Part shown: in pieces, positions 7,610 to 17,163 of the stretch
How positions within the stretch are numbered: position 1 is the first letter of the stretch
Layout of the letters: each line of letters opens with the position of its first letter
Origin: an uncultured bacterium
GTDB taxonomy: Bacteria > Vulcanimicrobiota > CADAWZ01
Assembly: GCA_902790465.1 (NCBI GenBank)
Contig: CADASF010000025.1
Coordinates: 1 to 49,069, forward strand
Reading direction: 5' to 3'
Length of the DNA stretch: 49,069 nt
Position numbers and translations under genes: made by a program
Notes under the pieces: model-generated
Told to the model about the DNA's origin: nothing
Database searches by the model: none
Seen by the model: only the letters and a program-made list of their open reading frames with translations

Positions 7610-10402
7610 TTATACCAAGTTGCCAGTTCTTGTCTTTAATGTCAAACCTGCAGGAATAGAATCACCCAAAAATACTTCTTCAGAAGCAGGCTCTTCTTCT
7701 ATTATCTCAGATAAAGATTTTATCAAATCCTCTGAAGCCGAATTATCAACAAGAAACTTTTTAGCCTTTTCTCTTACTTCCTCCGAAATATCCCTACTTC
7801 TATCACCTGTAAGCATAGCCATAGAAGCAACAGCAGAAAGAGCCGATTTCTCATGAAAATCACTTGCAATTATAGCATTTATGATTTTTTCAGCTTCAAT
7901 AGGAGGAATTATAAAATTATAACTGCCATAAATATTTTTTCTTCCTACTATTCTTTTCAGCATTTGACATGAAAAATCTTTTTCTTTTTTAAAAATATTT
8001 CCCATTATATATTCACACAATTCAAGCTTTAAGTTAACAGGTATTTTATCAAAATATGAGGCCATTTTTAAAATTTCGCTGAGTTCGGCTTTTGAAGGGA
8101 TTGGTCCAGAAAAAGCCTTTATATGTTTTTTCCCTTTTAAAAACCAAGGAGAAACCCTGTCAAAAATCAATCTCTGAGCTTCACCAGAAAGTCCACCTGC
8201 ACATCTTCTCCAAAATACCCACCACTCAAATCTATTTTGAAATTCTTTGTTATATTGGAGATATTTTACTGCAAGAGATTCTGCTTTTTCGATTCTCCAT
8301 TCATCGAGTGGAAAACCATATCCTGGTCTAATTGTAAATCCTGCGACATTAAACCAGATACCTTCTGATTTATCATCAAGTCTTCTCTTTGAAGAAATCG
8401 CCATTAACGCATCAAAAATAGCCCTGTTCAAAGCTATATTCCATTGTGATTTTGGCAAATTCCAAATTTTTTCAATATCTGACAATAAATTTTTATAACC
8501 ACCTTTTGATCTCTTTGTAAACGCATTTGAAATCAAATCAATAGTTTCACCAAGTAATTTTGAATCGAGGGAAGAAGGACTTTTTTCTGAAGAATCAGTT
8601 TTTTCAGGTTTTGAAGAATCAGAAGAATTTTCTTGATTTTCATTTCTTCCAACACCAAATTTTAATTTCCACTCACCATTTCCGTCAAACCCTGCACAAC
8701 TCAATTCAAGTGTACCTATTTCAGTCAATTTAGATTTTAAATAGACATCTTTTAATTTTATGCCTGATTTTCTCTCTGAACCACCAAGTACGGTAAACAA
8801 AGGAGGAAGTGCATAAAGAGTTGATGAAGGAACAGAAATTATATCACCTGGGAGATCGGAATCTCTTTTATTTGAACTAAAAATAGAAAAGCTGACAGGA
8901 TAGTCAAGTCTAAGTGAAAACACTTGATTTTTTATTTCTTGTACACTCTCTGTCATCAAATCTTTTGGGATAAGACATAAAAAATCTTCACTGTCAGAGC
9001 CTGTCACATCAATTTTTACATAATAAGACCTTGGAGAACCTCCCCCAATTCTGATTCCGTCACCAATCCCGACATTTGAAAAATAGGCAGCACCACCAGC
9101 AACAGCTAAATCAAGACTTTCATTTTCAAGAACTCTTATGGAACCGTTTCCCCAGTCTTCAAGTTGTTCTCTAAGTCTATTTCTAAGGGCTTCTGATCTA
9201 AAAACTCCGCCATTGAACAAAACAGCATTTGGAAATGTGCCACTTTTCATGTGTGTTTTTATAAAATCAGCCATATGTGCTGTAATTTTTGGATTTTTTT
9301 GATATGGAAGTCCCCATTCAGAAAGACCAGCTGACAAATTTTTCGAGATCTTAAATTCCTCTTTTGGGAAAAATCCATTTTCAAGTTCAAAAATACAGTC
9401 ATCTCTTCTGAGTTCTGCATGTATAGAAGAATTAATCAATCTGCTTCCTCTACCTAATACAGTTATAGGTGCTTTTTCCATTCCGTCTTTTTCAAGCATT
9501 TTTTCTTTTGCGAGACGACATTCACCACAGAGTGAGGCAAACATGACAGGATCGAGTTTTTTCTTACCCAAATATTCTTTTTCTGTCTTTAGTGCTAAAG
9601 CCATATCCATGTTATCACCACCTAAAAGAAGGTGATCACCGACAGAAGCTCTTTTTAAAAATACATCTCCGTCTTTTTCTTCTGCTCTTATTATTGTAAA
9701 ATCAGTAGTTCCACCACCGACATCACATACAAGAATATCTGAAAGTCCTTTTAATTCTCTTTTCCACATTGACTCATGATTTGCAAGCCAATCATAAAAA
9801 GCTGCCTGTGGTTCTTCAATGAGTGAAATATTTAAATAGCCTGCTTTTTCTGCAGCTTCAACAGTCAGTTCTCTTGCAACATCATCAAATGAAGCAGGAA
9901 CAGTCAAAGCTATTATCTGGTCTTTAAAATTTGAATCCTCAAATTCAGCCATTTTGTAATTCCAAGCATTTTTTATATGCTCTAAAATTCGCACAGAGGC
10001 TTCAAAAGGCGAAATTTTCATCGTTTCATCAGTCTGTGTCCAAGGAAGAACAGGCGATTTTCTGTCAATAACAGAATTACAAAGCCACGATTTAGCAGAG
10101 GATACAACCCTTTGAGGAGATGAAACCGACCTTTTTCGTGCCAATTCACCAACAGCAAAATCCATATCCTTTTTCCAAGGCAGAGAAAGAGAACCCTCTG
10201 AAATCTCAAATTTTTGAGGTATATATATAAAAGAAGGAAGAAGGCGACGCTCGGCAACTTCACCTAATTCTATACATTGGGGAATGTCAAGAAAATGAAT
10301 AGTCCTTCCAGTTTTTCCCTCTTCGACTTTTTCATATCTATCTATATAGGCACAACATGAATTTGTTGTTCCTAAATCTATACCTATAGCATATCTCGCC
10401 AT
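7610..10402 (-). CDS. Large Hsp70-family protein with DUF3731-like C-terminal region
   Basis: The 930-residue protein starts with an actin-fold ATPase of the Hsp70 family: GIDLGTTNS at 7-15 and CDVGGGTTDF near 226-235. The substrate-binding part differs from DnaK. The last ~330 residues are helical and contain aromatic-rich segments (WNLPKSQWNIALNRAIFDAL, FEWWVFWRRCAGG) that I associate with the DUF3731 extension of atypical Hsp70s. A Ser/Lys/Glu-rich linker lies near residue 600. A good ribosome binding site (AAAGGAAG) precedes the ATG. In genomes where I recall this family, it sits beside a shorter Hsp70 and a DUF2760 gene. Here those two are at 17215-19494, beyond an accessory block. The client proteins are unknown. 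Confidence 0.88.
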   Translation of the reverse strand: MARYAIGIDLGTTNSCCAYIDRYEKVEEGKTGRTIHFLDIPQCIELGEVAERRLLPSFIYIPQKFEISEGSLSLPWKKDMDFAVGELARKRSVSSPQRVVSSAKSWLCNSVIDRKSPVLPWTQTDETMKISPFEASVRILEHIKNAWNYKMAEFEDSNFKDQIIALTVPASFDDVARELTVEAAEKAGYLNISLIEEPQAAFYDWLANHESMWKRELKGLSDILVCDVGGGTTDFTIIRAEEKDGDVFLKRASVGDHLLLGGDNMDMALALKTEKEYLGKKKLDPVMFASLCGECRLAKEKMLEKDGMEKAPITVLGRGSRLINSSIHAELRRDDCIFELENGFFPKEEFKISKNLSAGLSEWGLPYQKNPKITAHMADFIKTHMKSGTFPNAVLFNGGVFRSEALRNRLREQLEDWGNGSIRVLENESLDLAVAGGAAYFSNVGIGDGIRIGGGSPRSYYVKIDVTGSDSEDFLCLIPKDLMTESVQEIKNQVFSLRLDYPVSFSIFSSNKRDSDLPGDIISVPSSTLYALPPLFTVLGGSERKSGIKLKDVYLKSKLTEIGTLELSCAGFDGNGEWKLKFGVGRNENQENSSDSSKPEKTDSSEKSPSSLDSKLLGETIDLISNAFTKRSKGGYKNLLSDIEKIWNLPKSQWNIALNRAIFDALMAISSKRRLDDKSEGIWFNVAGFTIRPGYGFPLDEWRIEKAESLAVKYLQYNKEFQNRFEWWVFWRRCAGGLSGEAQRLIFDRVSPWFLKGKKHIKAFSGPIPSKAELSEILKMASYFDKIPVNLKLELCEYIMGNIFKKEKDFSCQMLKRIVGRKNIYGSYNFIIPPIEAEKIINAIIASDFHEKSALSAVASMAMLTGDRSRDISEEVREKAKKFLVDNSASEDLIKSLSEIIEEEPASEEVFLGDSIPAGLTLKTRTGNLV

Positions 10403-10605
10403 ATTTTCTTCCTTTCGAGTTACCTATTTAATGTCAATTTAACAGTTCTTATTATCTTATCATAATAAGAATAAAAAAACAAGATTATTTACAGCAAAAA
10501 TGCAAATTATGTTATAAATTATATTTATATTTATATTCTGCTTATAAAAGGCAAAATAGCAACTTTGTAGAATTTTTTTATAACAATCGACACAAGAGAG
10601 AAGAT

Positions 10606-10750
10606 AGTGTGTAAAATTTTTTCTGTATTTTTCTAAATAGTTTTCTGTTTAATACGCTAACTTCAACTCCGCTTCGCTCTATTCAGTTCGCTGTATTACA
10701 CAGAAAACTAAATGCTCATTTTTAAATTTACAGAAATTTTTGCACATACT
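10606..10750. repeat. Long imperfect inverted repeat upstream of the R-M gene
   Basis: The segment 10606-10655 (AGTGTGTAAAATTTTTTCTG ... TAGTTTTCTGTTTAATAC) pairs imperfectly with 10692-10750 (GTATTACACAGAAAACTAAA ... ACAGAAATTTTTGCACATAC). The ~36-bp loop is more GC-rich and contains CTCCGCTTCGCTCT. The element ends 25 bp before the ATG of the restriction-modification gene. It looks like a MITE-like or palindromic element that now forms the gene's leader. The rest of 10403-10605 is AT-rich with no gene visible. Confidence 0.7.
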
Positions 10751-10775
10751 CAGAGAAGAGACACTGGGAGAAACT

Positions 10776-13700
10776 ATGAATTTCGAGCAAATTATACAAA
10801 AGCTAAATACAGAATCAACGAGTGAGAGGGACAAAGGCTATAAATTTGAGCTTTTGATTCTCAACTGGTTTAAAATAGACAAGCTCTATTGTGAGAACAT
10901 AGACAAAATTTATCTTTGGAATGACTTCCCACTAAAAACGCAATTTGGAAGTGGTCAAGACATAGGCATAGACATTGTAGCCATAACAAAAAATGGCGAA
11001 TATTGGGCTATTCAGTGTAAATGCTATGATGATACTACACAAGTCAGCAAAGAAGGTGTTGCAAAATTTGTTGCGGCCTCAAATCGACTGTTTGCAAAAG
11101 ATACCAACAAGCCTGATGAAAAAACAACATTTGAGCAACGCTTTTTTATTGCTTCCACCAACAACTGGACAGATCACGCAATTCACGAAGCCCACGATAG
11201 AGAAAAACCCATAATAACGCTTACAAAAACAAATCTTGAAAATGCCAACATTGACTGGCTCGAACTTTACAACAAAGTTATTTTAAACGATTCAAAAAGT
11301 GATCCCACTATTAAATTAAAAGAGATTCGCCCTCATCAACAAGAGGCACTCGAAGCCGTCCATAAACACCTTTTGACCCACGAGAGGGGCAAATTGATTA
11401 TGGCTTGTGGCACAGGCAAGACTTTTACTTCTTTAAAAATTGCAGAACAAGAGACGAACGGCAAAGGTTTTGTATTGTTTCTTGTTCCTTCTATTGCTCT
11501 TTTGGGTCAGACTTTGCGTGAGTGGAAATACCAATATAACGGAGTGATGAAGGCTATTTGCGTTTGTTCAGATAAAGATGTTTCTAAAAAGACAAAAAAA
11601 GATGAGGACACAAATTTAGAATCTGTAAGTGATTTGGCATATCCTGCCTCGACCGATCCAGAAGAGATAGCAAGGCAGATTGCAGAGGGTCGCTCTCAAG
11701 ATATTTTTACTGTCATTTTCTCGACTTATCAGTCAATCGAGGCTGTAAAATTGGCTCTTGATAATTACGAAAAAGAATATAACGAAGATTACACGCTTGA
11801 CCTAATAATCTGTGATGAGGCACACCGCACGACAGGTTATGCCGAAAATGAAGATACAAGAAGTGCTTTTACGAAGGTACACGACAACGATTTTATAAAA
11901 GCCGAAAAGCGAATATATATGACAGCTACACCTCGTATTTACACAGCACAGGCAAAAAATAAAGCTAAAGAAAAAGACGAATCTGTCCTCTATTCAATGG
12001 ACGATGAAGCTACTTATGGCGAGGAGATGTTTCGCCTCAATTTTTCACGAGCTGTTGATGAGGGATTATTGACAGATTACAAGGTCTTTATTTTGTCAAC
12101 TTCAAAAGATCTCCTTGAAGATATTAATTTTGATGATTATGGAGATTTGAAGAAGCCAAATGTTGACGATTTGAATTTGCAGGCTCGAATAATGGGCAGT
12201 GTTTCTGCATTGTCAAAATTGATGATGGACACTGATGAAAGCGTTACAAATGCCGATCCAAATCCAATGAAGCGTGCTGTTGCTTTTTGTGGTACTATAG
12301 CCCTTTCGAGATATTCTCAAAAGACTTTTGATATAATTAATCAACATCTTAAAGAGCATAGAGATAGGGGAAACAATTCTAAAAAAATACTGATACACGC
12401 TAAGCATATTGACGGATCGATGAATGCACTACAGCGTGAACAACTTTTGGACGAATTGAAAAGTGAGCCTGCAGAAGGTACTTGTAATATTTTGACAAAT
12501 GCAAAATGTCTTTCAGAAGGTGTCGATGTTCCAAGCCTTGACGCTGTGATTTTCCTAAGTCCCAAAAAGTCAAAGGCTGATATTGTGCAGTCTGTAGGTC
12601 GTGTTATGCGACTTGCTCCAAACAAAAAATACGGCTACATAATTATTCCGATTTGTTGTGATGGCTACAAGTCAGCAAATGAAGCTATAGAAAAATCTGA
12701 TGAATTTGCTATGGTTTGGGAGGTTTTGAACGCTTTGAGGTCTCACGATGATAGAATTCAAAGCGAAGTTAATCTCATAAAAGCAGGTGGCAAAAGCAAA
12801 ATAATTAACTTTGTACAGCCCCAAGAAGTTGAAGAAGTAGATGAGCCAACAACAGAATATGTAACACAAGCCGATCCACAACTTCCTAAAAAGTCAATTC
12901 AGATGAGCTTGAGATTTAGTGAGTTTGAAAGTGAATTTTATGCAAAACTCGTTGAAAAAGTCGGCTCTCGTAATTATATTGAAAACTGGGCAAAAGAAGT
13001 TGCTGACCTTGCTATCAAGGAATATGACCGCATAAATAATCTAATTTCAAAAAATCTCAAAACACAGAATATTTTCAATAAATTTTTAAAGAGCCTTCAC
13101 AGAAATGTAAATCCTACAATCACAAAAGAGCAGGCAATAGAAATGCTTACTCAACAGATGATTACAAAGCCTATTTTCGAGGCTTTGTTTGGAGATGAGA
13201 ATTTATCAAAAGCAAACGGAATTTCAAAAGATTTACAAAATGTAATTACACATTTAGAAAAAGCCTCTATAAGCGATTCTACGACAGAAGAGCAGAAGAT
13301 TTATAAGAAATTAGATGAATTTTATAGGTATGTCAAAAATCGTGTTGCTCATTTAAATGACAGTTCTCTTAGTTATGCCCAAAAGAAAACAGCTCGTCAA
13401 GAGATTATAAAAGAACTTTATGGCAAATTTTTTAAAACTGCATTTCCAAGAGTTCAAGAACAACTCGGCATTGTCTATACACCTATAGAAGCAGTTGATT
13501 TTATGATAAATTCTGTTGATGATATTTTAAAAGCAGAATTTGGAAAATCTATTGCTGATGAGGGGATTAAGATTTTAGACCCATTCACAGGTACAGGAAC
13601 TTTTATTACTCGCCTGCTTGAAAAAATTTCTTCTATTTCACGAAAAAATAAAGATGTGTTACGCAGAAAATTTAAGAAAGAACTAAACGCAAATGAGATC

Positions 13701-15824
13701 GTCCTTCTCGCATATTACATTGCAAGTGTAAATATTGAGATGACATACAGGGATTTGACAAATGAATATTTGCCATTTAAAAAGTTGTGTTTGCAAGATA
13801 CATTTTTGAGCTATGAAGCACAGTATTCAGAAGAAAATGAATTGCCCACAATGGAAGAATCTTTTTTTGAAAATGCAGAAAATTCAAGAGAGCAGAGAAA
13901 AGACAATATAACAGTTATAATCGGAAATCCGCCTTACTCTGTTGGGCAAAAATCAGTTAATGATAATGCAAAAAATCAAAGATATAAAAATCTTGAAGAA
14001 AAAATTGCAAATACTTATGTAAAAAAATCTAATTTAACAAATAATAATAAAATTTATGATTCTTATATAAAAGCATTTAGATATGCCACAGATAGAATAA
14101 AAGACAAGGGAATAATTTGCTTTATTACAAATGGTGGTTGGATTGAAGGGGCTTCTTTTGATGGTTTTAGAAGATGTCTTGAAAATGAATTTGACAAAAT
14201 ATATATTTATAATTTAAAGGGTGATTTGAGAAATAAGGGAGAACAAGCCAAAAAAGAAGGTGGAAATGTTTTTGGATTAGGTTCAAGAACAAGTGTTTCT
14301 ATAGTTCTTTTGGTAAAAAATGGCAAAAATGAAGATTGCAAGATTAAATATTGTGATATTGGCGATTATCTTAATTATAAAGAAAAACTTGCAATAATTG
14401 ATAAAGAAAAATCTTTTGCAAATCTCAATTTAATCGACATTGAACCTGATAAATATGGATTTTGGTTTAATAAAAGAGATGATTCTTTTGATAATTTTAT
14501 TCCTGTATATCCTGAAAAAAAATTTGATCCGAAAACAAAAAGTTTTTTTACAACTTACTCTTTGGGATATAATACAGGACAGGATACACTATTTTATAAT
14601 TTTTCAAAAGAAAGATTACAAGATTATTTTTCAGAAGCACTTGATTTTTATAATTTCGAGAGAGAACGCTATCAAAATTCTGATAAAAAAATATCTGTTG
14701 ATAATTTTGTAAACAGAAAAGAACAAAAAATAAATTTTAATAGAGAAATTTTAGGTAAAATAAAGTCAAATTTGAAAGTTAATTTTTCTGACTCTATAAA
14801 TAGAAAAACAATTTACAGACCATTTTGTGTCCAAAACTTGAGAAATGAAAATAAATTATTTGATCAGAATTATCAAATGTCAAAATTATTTCCAAATGGT
14901 AATTTTGAAAATTTAACTATTTGTTTAAATGGAATTGGAAATAGAAATAAAGGAAGATTTTCTTGTATAACTTCAGATAAAATAACTGATCTTGAATTAA
15001 ATTATCATGGACAAAATTTTCCTCTCTATTGGTATGAAAAGCAAGAAAAGCCAGCACAGGCTACTTTATTTGACAGCATAGGGGAGGATAAAGTATCAAA
15101 TTTAGCCTCTCAGCCCTCTGTGTTGTCATTGCGAGGCGAAGCCGTGGCAATCTCAGGCGATCAGTTGGCAAATAGTACAGAAAAAGTAAATACAGAACAG
15201 TATATCCGCCACGATGGCATAAGCGACTGGATTTATAAACGAGCAAAAGACCAGTACAGTGGACAATATGCTTCACTTACTAAAGAGGATATCTTCTACT
15301 ATGTCTATGGCTTCCTTCATCTTGAAAGCTATAGAAAAAAATTTGCAAACAATCTTCAAAAAGAACTCCCAAAGATTCCACTTGTGGAGGATTACGCAAT
15401 TTTTGAAAAAATAAGCAAAGCAGGGCGAGACCTTGCAGAATTGCATTTACATTTTGAACCTGAGCCAAAAGAAAATGCAATTGAGGCAGATTATGAGAAA
15501 AACTATGTCAAAAAAGTAGAAGAAAGCAAAGACAAAAGAGAACTTTTATTTTTTGATAGAGGAAATAATATATTTGAAAGATTGCCAATACCTGAAGAAG
15601 TCGAAAAATGGCAGATTGACGGAAGCACCTGTACTTGGTGGATTGAGAAAATGTACAAGGTAACAACAGACCCAAAGACAGGCAGAATCAACGATCCAAA
15701 TGACTATGCAAGAGAATATGGCAACCCACGCTATATCTTCGAGTTGGCAAAAAATGTAATCAACATCGCAGTTCGCACAGTCGCAATCTTGGACGAACTA
15801 AACAAAATCGAAGTAGAGATATAA
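10776..15824 (+). CDS. Type ISP single-polypeptide restriction-modification enzyme
   Basis: This 1682-residue protein combines nuclease, translocase and DNA methyltransferase, as in LlaBIII-type ISP enzymes. Domains in order: an Mrr-like PD-(D/E)xK nuclease (GIDIVA with Asp66, QCK at 80-82); an SF2 helicase with MACGTGKT 209-216, DEAH 347-350, TATPRIY and the QSVGRVMR motif VI; a helical coupler; a gamma-type adenine methylase with DPFTGTGTF from 935 and NPPY 1051-1054; then a C-terminal target-recognition region. I chose the ATG at 10776 because GGGAG sits just upstream; a TTG start at 10740 would add 12 residues and has no ribosome binding site. A REP-like palindrome is inserted in frame in the C-terminal part (15125-15158). 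All catalytic motifs look intact. The recognition sequence cannot be read from the protein. Confidence 0.95.
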   Translation: MNFEQIIQKLNTESTSERDKGYKFELLILNWFKIDKLYCENIDKIYLWNDFPLKTQFGSGQDIGIDIVAITKNGEYWAIQCKCYDDTTQVSKEGVAKFVAASNRLFAKDTNKPDEKTTFEQRFFIASTNNWTDHAIHEAHDREKPIITLTKTNLENANIDWLELYNKVILNDSKSDPTIKLKEIRPHQQEALEAVHKHLLTHERGKLIMACGTGKTFTSLKIAEQETNGKGFVLFLVPSIALLGQTLREWKYQYNGVMKAICVCSDKDVSKKTKKDEDTNLESVSDLAYPASTDPEEIARQIAEGRSQDIFTVIFSTYQSIEAVKLALDNYEKEYNEDYTLDLIICDEAHRTTGYAENEDTRSAFTKVHDNDFIKAEKRIYMTATPRIYTAQAKNKAKEKDESVLYSMDDEATYGEEMFRLNFSRAVDEGLLTDYKVFILSTSKDLLEDINFDDYGDLKKPNVDDLNLQARIMGSVSALSKLMMDTDESVTNADPNPMKRAVAFCGTIALSRYSQKTFDIINQHLKEHRDRGNNSKKILIHAKHIDGSMNALQREQLLDELKSEPAEGTCNILTNAKCLSEGVDVPSLDAVIFLSPKKSKADIVQSVGRVMRLAPNKKYGYIIIPICCDGYKSANEAIEKSDEFAMVWEVLNALRSHDDRIQSEVNLIKAGGKSKIINFVQPQEVEEVDEPTTEYVTQADPQLPKKSIQMSLRFSEFESEFYAKLVEKVGSRNYIENWAKEVADLAIKEYDRINNLISKNLKTQNIFNKFLKSLHRNVNPTITKEQAIEMLTQQMITKPIFEALFGDENLSKANGISKDLQNVITHLEKASISDSTTEEQKIYKKLDEFYRYVKNRVAHLNDSSLSYAQKKTARQEIIKELYGKFFKTAFPRVQEQLGIVYTPIEAVDFMINSVDDILKAEFGKSIADEGIKILDPFTGTGTFITRLLEKISSISRKNKDVLRRKFKKELNANEIVLLAYYIASVNIEMTYRDLTNEYLPFKKLCLQDTFLSYEAQYSEENELPTMEESFFENAENSREQRKDNITVIIGNPPYSVGQKSVNDNAKNQRYKNLEEKIANTYVKKSNLTNNNKIYDSYIKAFRYATDRIKDKGIICFITNGGWIEGASFDGFRRCLENEFDKIYIYNLKGDLRNKGEQAKKEGGNVFGLGSRTSVSIVLLVKNGKNEDCKIKYCDIGDYLNYKEKLAIIDKEKSFANLNLIDIEPDKYGFWFNKRDDSFDNFIPVYPEKKFDPKTKSFFTTYSLGYNTGQDTLFYNFSKERLQDYFSEALDFYNFERERYQNSDKKISVDNFVNRKEQKINFNREILGKIKSNLKVNFSDSINRKTIYRPFCVQNLRNENKLFDQNYQMSKLFPNGNFENLTICLNGIGNRNKGRFSCITSDKITDLELNYHGQNFPLYWYEKQEKPAQATLFDSIGEDKVSNLASQPSVLSLRGEAVAISGDQLANSTEKVNTEQYIRHDGISDWIYKRAKDQYSGQYASLTKEDIFYYVYGFLHLESYRKKFANNLQKELPKIPLVEDYAIFEKISKAGRDLAELHLHFEPEPKENAIEADYEKNYVKKVEESKDKRELLFFDRGNNIFERLPIPEEVEKWQIDGSTCTWWIEKMYKVTTDPKTGRINDPNDYAREYGNPRYIFELAKNVINIAVRTVAILDELNKIEVEI
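15125..15158 (+). repeat. REP-like palindrome inserted in frame in the R-M gene
   Basis: GTCATTGCGAGG-CGAAG-CCGTGGCAATCTCAGGC folds as an ATTGC/GCAAT hairpin with an inner GGC/GCC stem. The same two arms occur at 29201-29240 around a different loop. Here the repeat is translated within the type ISP enzyme as LSLRGEAVAIS (about residues 1451-1461) without breaking the frame, similar in principle to Rickettsia palindromic elements in coding genes. Confidence 0.85.
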
Positions 15825-15835
15825 AAAGACAAAAA

Positions 15836-15871
15836 AGCCCCTTTCCTTGTTTGCAATCAAGGAAAGGGGCT
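15836..15871 (-). terminator. Terminator of the Rpn-like gene
   Basis: A 14-bp GC-rich stem (AGCCCCTTTCCTTG with CAAGGAAAGGGGCT) is followed on the minus strand by six T residues. On the plus strand no T-run follows the stem, so it best serves the minus-strand gene ending at 15887. It may also stop plus-strand transcripts partly. Confidence 0.8.
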
Positions 15872-15886
15872 GGGGATAGATTTAAG

Positions 15887-16795
15887 TTATAAAGTTATAG
15901 CTTTAATATCAGCAAGACTAAGATTTGTTATTTGCATTATTTTTTCAATAGAAAATCCATCTTTTAGCATTCTTTTAGCAGTTTCTAAAAAAGCATTTGC
16001 CATTCCGAGCTTTTCGCCCTTTTCAATTCCGAGCTTTTCGCCCTCGGCTTTGCCCTTTGCAATATATTTATCTTTATTTGCTTTTATATATTTGTCAGCA
16101 GTTTTTCTCAATGAATCTGATATTTCCATTTTACCCTCCTTTGTTCTCTTAAAAAATCTTACTTTCTCAGCTAATTCTTCAAAATAAAACTCTTCTGGTT
16201 TTTGGCATTGAAAATCATGTACGAGCTTGGCTATATTATCATTGCCTTTATAGTCACCATTTACATAATATATATAAGAACGATCATTGAATGGTTCTTT
16301 ATTATCCTCAAAATATCTTTGTATTTTATAAATAGGTAAACCTCTACCGAAGATGTCTTCTTCAGTAATAAAGATAACATAAGTCGTAGGTAAGCTTCTA
16401 AAATTGTGATTTTTCTTCAAATTATGGGTATCATATATATCAACATGATACCTTGCTCGCTCAGGACTTGCTCCATCTCCATATTTTGCTCGCTGAATTT
16501 CAATATTATATATAGTATTTGTTACTTTGTTTCTTGCAATTATATCAAGTGTAACAGAATGACCTCTAAAATTTGTAAAGTCTTCTTGTACTTTGAGATT
16601 GATAATTTCTAAATTTTCATCATCAAAAATAATCCGTAAAATAAGATTAACTGCTTTCACATTATCTTTAAAACAAGCATTGAAAAATTCATCATCAAAA
16701 AGTCTGAAGTTTTCAATATCTCTTTCGATATCTTCTGTTAAAGTTATTTTCTTTACTTTCTTTTTTATAGGCTTTTTCTTTAGACATTTAGCCAT
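15887..16795 (-). CDS. Rpn-family PD-(D/E)XK nuclease / putative transposase
   Basis: This 302-residue protein resembles the Rpn/PDDEXK_2 group of recombination-promoting nucleases, often annotated as transposases. The core TLDIIARNK...YNIEIQR (about residues 78-100) supplies the Asp and ExQ residues of the nuclease fold. The N-terminus is very basic. Near the C-terminus a 19-nt direct repeat (16002-16020 and 16026-16044, period 24) encodes a duplicated GEKLG peptide. This tract is commonly seen in this family and probably arose by slippage. GGAG precedes the ATG at 16795. A MITE-like hairpin element lies about 50 bp upstream. Whether the protein mobilises that element is not known; Rpn proteins are thought to promote RecA-independent recombination. 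Confidence 0.85.
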   Translation of the reverse strand: MAKCLKKKPIKKKVKKITLTEDIERDIENFRLFDDEFFNACFKDNVKAVNLILRIIFDDENLEIINLKVQEDFTNFRGHSVTLDIIARNKVTNTIYNIEIQRAKYGDGASPERARYHVDIYDTHNLKKNHNFRSLPTTYVIFITEEDIFGRGLPIYKIQRYFEDNKEPFNDRSYIYYVNGDYKGNDNIAKLVHDFQCQKPEEFYFEELAEKVRFFKRTKEGKMEISDSLRKTADKYIKANKDKYIAKGKAEGEKLGIEKGEKLGMANAFLETAKRMLKDGFSIEKIMQITNLSLADIKAITL

Positions 16796-16846
16796 ATGTC
16801 ATCTCCATTTCTATTATACAATAATTAATGACTTAAAATCAAGTTA

Positions 16847-17060
16847 TTATAGCAATTTTCAAAAATACTAAGAAAATAAACTATTCAGTAGCCAATTTTG
16901 TGCGGTGCAATAAAACGAACGCATCAGTTTTTTTCATAGTAAATATAATAAAAAAGCTCTTAATTTACAAAAAAAACTGTCTAAGTGAGTGTATTGCACC
17001 CAAAAATTGGCGTGTAAGCAAAATAAGTCAAATTCACACTAATTTTGAAAATTGCTATAA
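16847..17060. mobile_element. MITE-like nested inverted-repeat element 1
   Basis: Outer terminal inverted repeats TTATAGCAATTTTCAAAA (16847-16864, and its complement ending at 17060) bracket about 214 bp with no gene. A second, inner inverted repeat runs from GCCAATTTTGTGCG at 16891 to CCAAAAATTGGC ending at 17011, with stems GCCAA/TTGGC and GGTGCAATA/TATTGCACC. TA dinucleotides flank the outer ends, compatible with a Tc1/IS630-type target, although this is weak. The inner module recurs with compensatory base changes at 37409-37642. The rest of the gap 17061-17163 is AT-rich without a gene. Confidence 0.7.
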
Positions 17061-17163
17061 CTCATTGTATTTCATTTATAACAGACCATTATTAAAATTC
17101 TGTGCATTATTTTGTTAAAAGAAATGAATTTTTGTTAAATTATTAGTACAATAAAATAGAAAT

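Noticed and set aside
16002-16044. 19-bp direct repeat as an attachment site
   Set aside because: It lies within the Rpn-like coding region, period 24 bp in frame, and is best explained by slippage.
16847-17060. Retron or group II intron RNA as explanation of the nested hairpins
   Set aside because: No reverse transcriptase or maturase gene is nearby, and the terminal inverted repeats fit a MITE better.
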